IMG/VR virus record: IMGVR_UViG_3300042914_005059
Span: 1 to 64,000 of that record
Reading direction: 5' to 3' (one strand)
Source of the DNA: a virus
DNA: 64,000 nucleotides
The notes beneath the pieces were generated by a model. The model ran no database searches and had not been told where the DNA came from. It saw only the letters and a program-made list of their open reading frames with translations. Positions 43,757-49,363 of the stretch are shown piece after piece. Both the position numbers and the translations under genes were made by a program. Numbering within the stretch: the first letter of the stretch is position 1; each line of letters opens with the position of its first letter.

Positions 43757-44383
43757 ATGAAAAAAATAATCAAATTAACCGAAAAAGATATTCATAAATT
43801 GGTTCAAAAAATTATTAAAGAAGATGACTCCGATGATTATGAATGGGTTCCTAATTTAGATATTAATAGAGCTGAAAAAATTATAAAAAAAAATTGGTTT
43901 CGTTCCGAACATGAATATGGTGTTGATATTGATGATCTTTTTGAATTAATCACTGATAACGGTATTCTTAAAAAGTCTGTTTTGGATGATATTGGAGATG
44001 AATTGTATAACCAATTTGATAGAGCTTATGAGGAAGGTAAAGAATATGCTCGTGATAACTATTGTACTTGTGATGGTTGTTGTGATGATTTCATTTATTA
44101 TGATGATCATAGACAAGAAATTAGAGAAGCACGTGATGAAGCTTATGAAGAAGGACGTAGCAGTGGTTTTGATGACGGTTATGAGGAAGGTAAAGATTCT
44201 AGAGATGACGAGGTTGAAGGTTTAGAATCTAAAATAGAAGAATTAGAAGAAAGAATTACGGACTTAGAATCTGAATTAGAAGATTCTAACTCTGAGGATC
44301 TTGAGGTTGATGAACTGGAATCAAGAATAAAAAAACTACAAGATATATTAAAAATTAAAAAAAATATAAACAATGAATCTTAA
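43757..44383 (+). CDS. Acidic coiled-coil protein with Cys cluster and capsid-targeting-like start
   Basis: The 208-residue protein begins MKKIIKLTEKDIHKLVQKII and then KEDD, with IIKE-D as possible cleavage site. The middle holds YCTCDGCCDDF (four Cys near residue 100) in a very acidic, Glu/Asp/Tyr-rich region (EEGRSSGFDDGYEEGKDSRDD). The C-terminal 60 residues are a coiled coil of leucine heptads (LESKIEELEERITDLESELE). Its stop overlaps the start of the caspase-like gene by 11 nt. It could be a packaged scaffold or partner of the caspase-like protein, but that is inference from position. Confidence 0.65.
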   Translation: MKKIIKLTEKDIHKLVQKIIKEDDSDDYEWVPNLDINRAEKIIKKNWFRSEHEYGVDIDDLFELITDNGILKKSVLDDIGDELYNQFDRAYEEGKEYARDNYCTCDGCCDDFIYYDDHRQEIREARDEAYEEGRSSGFDDGYEEGKDSRDDEVEGLESKIEELEERITDLESELEDSNSEDLEVDELESRIKKLQDILKIKKNINNES

Positions 44384-45497
44384 ACATATTATTTTAGAAA
44401 CAATATTAAATGAAGGTCGTTTACAGGACATTATAAAAAAATATTCTAAATATAATGTCCCAGAAGTTGCTATAAGAGATTTATCAATGGCAGATCCTTC
44501 CGGTAGTAATAAATATTTGGAATGGATGGTTACAGAAGCTTATGAATTAGGTAGTTTTGATGTTGATGTCTTGGAAGCGGTTATTGCGGCAGCCGAATGT
44601 TTCCATAAAAACTTTAACCTTATTAATGGTCGTGTTGCTCAAAAAGCATTAGAATATACCAACATACCTAATGACTTGTATAATAAAATTTTGGCATCAC
44701 CTAGGGATATTAAATTATACACTTTAGAGGCCGTTGAGGATTTATGTTTTTATATTAAATTTTTTATCGATAAAAAAACAGATAAAAGCCGTAAATCAGA
44801 TGTTTTAGGTGGTTATGGTAATTATGGTAATTATGGTAGTTACTTTAAAAATGATAACATAATAGACACTAAATCTTATACACCAGAACAGTTAGAGAAA
44901 CTGTTGACTAGAAACGTTAAAAAAGGTGATACATTAATTATACATCCAGACGATAGAACAACTGATTTTTTAAAACCGTCTTATGCTGGTTTAAATGCGA
45001 CAGTTTTAACAACTAAAGATGATATGTATAATTTAAAAGAAACCATGAAAAATCACAGAAGAATTATATTGATGGGTCATGGATCACCAAGTGGTTTAAT
45101 GTTAAGTATGATTGGGGGTGTTGAAGGTGTGGAATTAAATAGTAGCGGTCAATATGTTAAATATAAACACTACTCCGTTGGTTATGACTTTTTAAATATT
45201 TTAAAAACAAAACCAATTGTTGCTGTTTGGTGTAATGCCGATAGATTTGTGGTCCCGTATGATTTACATGGGTTTTATACTGGTATGGTAATATCGGAAT
45301 TATGTGAGGCAAATTATTGCCAAGTGCACGGTTGTGATGACGCACAATTACAATATTCAAACACTTTATTCACTAAAGCTTTAAAAGCAGCACTACCTAT
45401 AGAATCACCAGAATCGGTTGATATTTTTAAAAGTATTTACGATGCTGATAGAAACCCTATTATTGATTATAACAAACAAAGAATATACTACAGATAA
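44373..45497 (+). CDS. Caspase-like (clan CD) cysteine protease candidate
   Basis: The 374-residue protein starts MNLKHIILETILNEGRLQDI with an ILNE-G site. Residues 40-150 are helical. The C-terminal half has the caspase/CHAT layout: a strand with RRIILMGHGSPSGLML, giving His236, and about 50 residues later KPIVAVWCNADRFV, giving Cys287. This is the His-Gly and Cys dyad of clan CD peptidases. The His-Cys spacing fits. An alternative is another alpha/beta enzyme, but H-G after a strand and Cys after the next strand fit this class best. It is coupled by overlaps to the acidic coiled-coil gene and to the Dps-like gene. Confidence 0.62.
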   Translation: MNLKHIILETILNEGRLQDIIKKYSKYNVPEVAIRDLSMADPSGSNKYLEWMVTEAYELGSFDVDVLEAVIAAAECFHKNFNLINGRVAQKALEYTNIPNDLYNKILASPRDIKLYTLEAVEDLCFYIKFFIDKKTDKSRKSDVLGGYGNYGNYGSYFKNDNIIDTKSYTPEQLEKLLTRNVKKGDTLIIHPDDRTTDFLKPSYAGLNATVLTTKDDMYNLKETMKNHRRIILMGHGSPSGLMLSMIGGVEGVELNSSGQYVKYKHYSVGYDFLNILKTKPIVAVWCNADRFVVPYDLHGFYTGMVISELCEANYCQVHGCDDAQLQYSNTLFTKALKAALPIESPESVDIFKSIYDADRNPIIDYNKQRIYYR

Positions 45498-45868
45498 TGA
45501 AAGGGCAATTATTAATTAATTTTATAACCCTACAAGAACAATTTAGGGTTTTACACTGGCAAACAAAATCTTTTGCCAGACATAAAGCTTACGGTGAAAT
45601 CTATGGTGCTTTTAATGAACTTATCGATGACTTTGTTGAAGTTTACATGGGGAAATATGGTCGTGTTGAATTCACTTCAGGTGAAGGTACCATTGTTTTA
45701 AAAAATACCAATGATTTAGGTTTAAATGAATTTTTAAATCAAAATTTAGAATTCTTAATGTCTTTAAGTAATTCTTTGGATCCACAAAAAGATTCTGATT
45801 TGTTAAACATCAGAGATGAAATGATGAGTCAGATAAATAAATTAAAATATCTTTTAACTTTAAAATGA
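45497..45868 (+). CDS. Dps/ferritin-like small protein
   Basis: The 123-residue protein starts MKGQLLINFITLQEQFRVLHWQT and continues KSFARHKAYGEIYGAFNELIDDFVE. The pattern of His20, His29, Asp44/Asp45 and Glu48 follows the Dps-type ferroxidase site with its HWxT helix. In phages, short Dps-like proteins of this kind occur without a defined role. They may bind iron or DNA and protect against oxidation. Helices follow in the C-terminal half. The gene starts at the last base of the caspase-like gene and its stop overlaps the next ATG by 4 nt. Confidence 0.72.
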   Translation: MKGQLLINFITLQEQFRVLHWQTKSFARHKAYGEIYGAFNELIDDFVEVYMGKYGRVEFTSGEGTIVLKNTNDLGLNEFLNQNLEFLMSLSNSLDPQKDSDLLNIRDEMMSQINKLKYLLTLK

Positions 45869-46242
45869 AAAACCTTATAAGAAAAATATTAAAAGAAGAA
45901 TTTGATGATTTTGGTTGGGCAGAAGAATTGGTTGGTAACACCAAACAATTTTCACCCGCTGAAGAATTTTTGTATGAAATCATGTCAAACTTAAAGGCGG
46001 TTCCTTCAAAAAATTATCCAGGTTTAATGTTATATAAGGATAAAAGCGGGCTTACTTTAATGGCGGATAGTGTGGATAGTGATGAAAAAAATCCTTATTT
46101 ATGGGTTGATTATCGTCAAATTTGGTTAAAATTACGTCAAGAATTTGGCCTTAATGGACAAGAAATCAGTAATTTATGCGTGCGTATGCTGGAAATGACC
46201 CATAAACGAAAGGTATTGACAGCTCAATCGGACTTTGATTGA
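45865..46242 (+). CDS. Array-linked small protein, copy B
   Basis: The 125-residue product begins MKNLIRKILKEEFDDFGW (CTS-like helix, ILKE-E) and has the conserved domain FLYEIMSNLKAVPS, MLYKDKSGLTL, PYLWVDYRQIW and a last helix ending LCVRMLEMTHKRKVLTA. It is over 80% identical to copies A and C by eye. The 36-nt repeat at 46188 encodes its end and translation stops inside spacer 1 with AQSDFD. It is the last gene of the operon starting at 43757. The start overlaps the Dps-like gene by 4 nt. The function of the domain is unknown. Confidence 0.75.
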   Translation: MKNLIRKILKEEFDDFGWAEELVGNTKQFSPAEEFLYEIMSNLKAVPSKNYPGLMLYKDKSGLTLMADSVDSDEKNPYLWVDYRQIWLKLRQEFGLNGQEISNLCVRMLEMTHKRKVLTAQSDFD

Positions 46243-46289
46243 AGTTGATTTGAGCTGGAGATGACCCATAAACGAAAAATGTTAACCTG
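46188..46289 (+). CRISPR. CRISPR-like array B: 2 repeats, 1 spacer
   Basis: Repeat 1 at 46188-46223 (36 nt, GCTGGAAATGACCC start, CAGC end) overlaps the end of the gene. The spacer 46224-46253 is 30 nt and contains a 6-bp inverted repeat (TCAATC with GATTGA). Repeat 2 at 46254-46289 keeps the first 24 nt but its 3' third is changed (AATGTTAACCTG). The phage-type promoter of the next gene begins at 46289. The plan is identical to array A on the other strand. Confidence 0.75.
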
Positions 46290-46301
46290 ATATTTATAAA
46301 A
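46289..46301 (+). promoter_or_regulatory. Phage-type promoter motif joined to array B
   Basis: GATATTTATAAAA directly follows the last repeat of array B and precedes the ATG at 46303. It is the same junction as at 11660-11671. Confidence 0.55.
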
Positions 46302-46302
46302 T

Positions 46303-46674
46303 ATGAAAAACCTTATAAGAAAAATATTAAAAGAAGAATTTGATGATTTTGATTGGGCTGAAGAATTGGTTGGTAATACTAAACAATTTTCCCCCGCTGA
46401 AGAATTTCTTTATGAAATTATGTCCAATTTAAAGGTGGTTCCTTCGGAAAATAATCCAGGTTTAATGTTATATAAGGATAAAAGCGGGGTTACTTTAATG
46501 GTGGATGATGCGGATAGAGATAAAAAAAAACCTTATTTATTAGTTGATTATGATAAAATTTGGAGAAAATTAAATCAAGAATTTCGTCTTAATGAACAAG
46601 AAATCAAAGACTTATGCGTGCGTATGCTGGAGATGACCCATAAACGAAAGGTATTTACAACAGAAACAACGTAA
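46303..46674 (+). CDS. Array-linked small protein, copy C
   Basis: The 123-residue product is a close paralogue of copies A and B: MKNLIRKILKEEFDDFDW, FLYEIMSNLKVVPS, MLYKDKSGVTL, PYLLVDYDKIW and LCVRMLEMTHKRKVFTT. The first repeat of array C (46626-46661) is its 3' end, and the stop TAA lies in the first spacer with tail ETT. Differences from copy B are scattered and often silent, consistent with a recent tandem duplication. The V-F-T-T coding change in the repeat is also present in the non-coding repeats that follow. Confidence 0.75.
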   Translation: MKNLIRKILKEEFDDFDWAEELVGNTKQFSPAEEFLYEIMSNLKVVPSENNPGLMLYKDKSGVTLMVDDADRDKKKPYLLVDYDKIWRKLNQEFRLNEQEIKDLCVRMLEMTHKRKVFTTETT

Positions 46675-46859
46675 CATTCGTGAATAAAGCGGCTGGAGAT
46701 GACCCATAAACGAAAGGTATTTACAACTAGAGATAACCTCAATGGTTAATTGTTTGTGCTGGAGATGACCCATAAACGAAAGGTATTTACAACGGAGATG
46801 CTAGATAACTTAATCCAGCGGTAGCTGGAGATGACCCATAAACGAAAGGATTGAAATTT
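46626..46859 (+). CRISPR. CRISPR-like array C: 4 repeats, 3 spacers
   Basis: Repeats at 46626, 46692 and 46758 are 36 nt, identical to each other, and end TTTACAAC, the 3' end of type VI-B repeats. A fourth at 46824 keeps its first 26 nt and then diverges. Spacers 46662-46691, 46728-46757 and 46794-46823 are each exactly 30 nt and differ from each other. Repeat 1 is the 3' coding end of the gene at 46303. A terminator follows at 46908. There is no other gene in 46675-46928, so this stretch is the array. Confidence 0.82.
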
Positions 46860-46900
46860 TTATCTTAAAAATTAAATTGTTATATTTTTTTTTATAACAC

Positions 46901-46930
46901 AAAAAAAGGGACCTAAAAGTCCCTTTTTTT
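46901..46930. terminator. Intrinsic terminator after array C
   Basis: Stem GGGAC (46908-46912) with GTCCC (46919-46923), loop CTAAAA, A7 before and T7 after, so it works in both directions. It closes the array-C transcript and the converging M20 peptidase gene. Confidence 0.88.
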
Positions 46931-47789
46931 AATCTTCATATCCGTAATCAATTCTTTTTCTGTTATATTGACTACCATATCCATCATTCAGAAGATAACT
47001 ACGTTCTTCTTTTTTGTTTGAGTATTTATTTTCTCCTAAAACCTCAACAAGTTTTAACCCCAATTGATATCCGTTTTCAACATCATCAACAACAACATAT
47101 TCGTTTGCTGTATGATATTGGTAATACCCTGCAGCCAAATTTAAACAAGCTATATCAAATTTTTCAACAATTTGCCAAGCATCGGTATATGGATGATACG
47201 CCCAATTACTAATTCCGTGTTCTTTTATCAAACCAGTTACTTTATCAGCGAATTCTGATTTTTGATTGAACAAATATCTACCCATAAGTGTTAAACTCAT
47301 AGAGTTACCTTCCGGGGAGTCATACTGAATTGCGTAACCAACGTTCTTAAAAAATTCAGGGTCTGCGTGTTGGCTGCCTCTACAACCAATTTCTTCAGAA
47401 ACAAAAAAGGCAACTTTAACATTTGGTAAGGTGCCCAACATTTCTAAAGCCAAAAAAACACCACACTTATCATCACCACCAATTCCCGTTGGTTTTCCGG
47501 TAACACAATCAACACCTTTAAGAACGGTTTCACCTTTTTGGTACCCTTCAACTACGGTTAAATTTAAATTAACTTTATGAACCGTGTCGGTGTGAGCAAT
47601 AAAACAAGGATAATTTTGGCTTTCACCTTTGGTGGCATAAATATTACCATGTTCATCGGTGTAATGTTGATATCCTTTTTCGGTTAAAACTTTTTGGAGG
47701 TATTCAATCATTAACTTTTCATCTTGTGAATATGTTGGTATCGATAATACTTCTTTTAATCGGTTAAATTTTTCTTCTGTCATTTTCAT
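46929..47789 (-). CDS. M20-family metallopeptidase (lid-less, peptidase T-like)
   Basis: I start at ATG 47789 (MKMTEEKFNRLKEV), just downstream of the host-type promoter. The 286-residue protein has the M20 zinc-site pattern: FIAHTDTVHKVN (His-x-Asp), GIGGDDKCGVF (bridging Asp), FFVSEEIGCRGS (Glu-Glu pair) and YYQYHTANEYV near the end (His). It is about 100 residues shorter than typical M20 peptidases and lacks room for the dimerising lid domain. Such enzymes remove amino acids from peptides or similar amides. Its host promoter points to early or constitutive expression. The gene converges on array C. Confidence 0.82.
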   Translation of the reverse strand: MKMTEEKFNRLKEVLSIPTYSQDEKLMIEYLQKVLTEKGYQHYTDEHGNIYATKGESQNYPCFIAHTDTVHKVNLNLTVVEGYQKGETVLKGVDCVTGKPTGIGGDDKCGVFLALEMLGTLPNVKVAFFVSEEIGCRGSQHADPEFFKNVGYAIQYDSPEGNSMSLTLMGRYLFNQKSEFADKVTGLIKEHGISNWAYHPYTDAWQIVEKFDIACLNLAAGYYQYHTANEYVVVDDVENGYQLGLKLVEVLGENKYSNKKEERSYLLNDGYGSQYNRKRIDYGYED

Positions 47790-47809
47790 TTTGTGCACAT
47801 TTTAATATA

Positions 47810-47840
47810 CAAATATAACGATAAAAAATGATTTGGCAAA
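47810..47840 (-). promoter_or_regulatory. Bacteroidota-type promoter for the M20 peptidase
   Basis: On the minus strand TTTG (47840-47837), 19 nt, TATATTTG (47817-47810). It is a full host housekeeping promoter. The coding start is about 20 nt downstream. Confidence 0.82.
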
Positions 47841-47857
47841 ATTTTTTTAAAAATTAT

Positions 47858-47873
47858 AAATATTTATTTAATA
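47858..47873 (+). promoter_or_regulatory. Phage-type promoter motif
   Basis: AAATATTTATTTAATA lies 9 nt before the ATG at 47883, back to back with the M20 host-type promoter. Confidence 0.5.
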
Positions 47874-47882
47874 TTAAATAAA

Positions 47883-49157
47883 ATGAAAAAATTAATTCAT
47901 AAAATTCTGTTACAAGAGGCTTTAAAACCATCCCAATTTAGAAATTACGTTAAAAACTTTAATCGTGAAAGATATGTAGATATTTTTAAAAAATTAGGTG
48001 ATGAATTTGAACACGATAGAAATTATTATCGTATTTACATACCATTAGGAAAAAAAGAAAAATCTGGCCCTGTTTCTAACGTTGAAAAAGAAGTTACCGA
48101 TTTTTTAACTAAAAATGGTTATCAAGTTTTAGACTACATCAAAGGTATTACTAAATTTGGTGATGCCAAAAATACAACCTCTATCGGTAAAGTGTTAACA
48201 AGATTAAAAGCCGATGATTTAATGAAAAAATTTGTTTCCGATGAAGCAAGAAAAGCTTTAACCTCTGATATCGATAATTTAATGGTTGTTATTTCTCGCC
48301 ATCCTTATGATATTGCAGGTTCTGATACCGATAGAAATTGGACTAATTGTATGACAATAGGTCACGCTAGTTCCAAGCGGGTTGAGACGTTACATAACCA
48401 GTTGAACTCCTTAAATGATAAATTAAGTTCTTTACAAAAAGAAGACCCAAATTATGTTAATATTTTAAAAAAAATAAAAAATTTAAAATCTGAAATTGAG
48501 GACAGAAAAGAAGAAGGTCAAAACGTTAAATATTTAATCCATGAAGTTAAAGAAGGTTCTTTAATTTCTTATTTAATCAATAAAAATGATAAAAATATCA
48601 ATAACCCTTTAGCTGTATTAAATATTAAACCATATATAAACGAAAAAAATCCTGATGATTTTGTTTTGGTGTCTAGTAATGAAATGTATGGAAATGGTAG
48701 GCCTGAATTTAAATCTACAGTCAATTCTATTTTAGAAAAAATTAACGGGGATGTTACTGGTCTTTATTGTATAAACCCAAAAACATATAAAGATTCAGAT
48801 TCAGAAAAAATCTATGTACCCACCAAGGAAGAAAAAGAATTAAGATACAAATTTTTGTATGAAATCATGTCCAATTTAAAGGCGGTTCCTTCAAAAAAAT
48901 ACCCAGGTTGGATGGAGTATAAGGATGAAAGTGGGGTTATTTTAATGGCGGATAATGTGGATAGAGATGAAAAAAAACCTTATTTATGGGTTGATTATGA
49001 TGAAATTTGGTTAAAATTAAATCAAAAATTTGGTCTTAACTATCAAGAAATCGAAGCCTTATGCGTGCGTATACTGGAAATGGTTCATAAACGAAAGGTG
49101 CTGACAGCAGGTCTCTCTCGACGAGGATTTTCTTCGAACACTGGAAATGGTTCATAA
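47883..49157 (+). CDS. Chimeric array-linked protein, copy D
   Basis: The 424-residue protein begins MKKLIHKILLQEALKPSQF (CTS-like, ILLQE-A). Residues about 50-320 form a separate domain with ISRHPYDIAGSDTDRNWTNC near residue 138 and LIHEVKEGSLISYLI, a pattern I have seen in T4-like phage proteins of unknown function. From residue 324 the chain is the array-linked domain (FLYEIMSNLKAVPS, MEYKDESGVIL, PYLWVDYDEIW, LCVRILEMVHKRKVLTA). The last part continues through repeat 1, a spacer and into repeat 2 before stopping (tail SSNTGNGS). It is a fusion of a large protein with the small family. Confidence 0.7.
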   Translation: MKKLIHKILLQEALKPSQFRNYVKNFNRERYVDIFKKLGDEFEHDRNYYRIYIPLGKKEKSGPVSNVEKEVTDFLTKNGYQVLDYIKGITKFGDAKNTTSIGKVLTRLKADDLMKKFVSDEARKALTSDIDNLMVVISRHPYDIAGSDTDRNWTNCMTIGHASSKRVETLHNQLNSLNDKLSSLQKEDPNYVNILKKIKNLKSEIEDRKEEGQNVKYLIHEVKEGSLISYLINKNDKNINNPLAVLNIKPYINEKNPDDFVLVSSNEMYGNGRPEFKSTVNSILEKINGDVTGLYCINPKTYKDSDSEKIYVPTKEEKELRYKFLYEIMSNLKAVPSKKYPGWMEYKDESGVILMADNVDRDEKKPYLWVDYDEIWLKLNQKFGLNYQEIEALCVRILEMVHKRKVLTAGLSRRGFSSNTGNGS

Positions 49158-49308
49158 ACGAAAGGTGCTGACAGCCTGGTTTAAATTTATCTGATCTGAT
49201 GTAGAACTGGAAATGGTTCATAAACGAAAGGTGCTGACAGCGTGGCCTCTTAAGAACTTTTTATATTATTGAGCTGGAAATGGTTCATAAACGACATCTT
49301 TTGAGAAA
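49073..49308 (+). CRISPR. CRISPR-like array D: 4 repeats, 3 spacers
   Basis: Repeats 49073-49108, 49140-49175 and 49206-49241 are 36 nt and identical. Compared with arrays A and B they share the changes ATGGTT for ATGACC and GTGCTG for GTATTG, and the first base A for G. The fourth at 49273 starts GCTGG, keeps 22 nt and then degenerates. Spacers are 31, 30 and 31 nt, with different sequences. The array overlaps the end of the chimeric gene. 49309-49363 holds only AT-rich sequence before the convergent helicase gene. Confidence 0.78.
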
Positions 49309-49363
49309 TTTGGTTGGTCCAGACTAATTTTTTTAGGTCATAGACTTTTGTAATAAATTAAAA

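Noticed and set aside
43986-44225. Met/Ile/Val-rich frame inside the acidic coiled-coil gene
   Set aside because: Plus-one shadow of a GAA/GAT-rich coding region.
46626-46859. TIGR-type (tandem interspaced guide) array
   Set aside because: Only one conserved 36-nt block per 66-nt unit is seen; TIGR units have two conserved blocks separated by two short spacers.
46188-49308. Arrays considered as tandem protein repeats (66 nt is 22 codons)
   Set aside because: Stops occur in spacer 1 (A, B, C), spacers are unrelated in sequence, spacer length is 31 in two D spacers, and silent positions are conserved between repeats.
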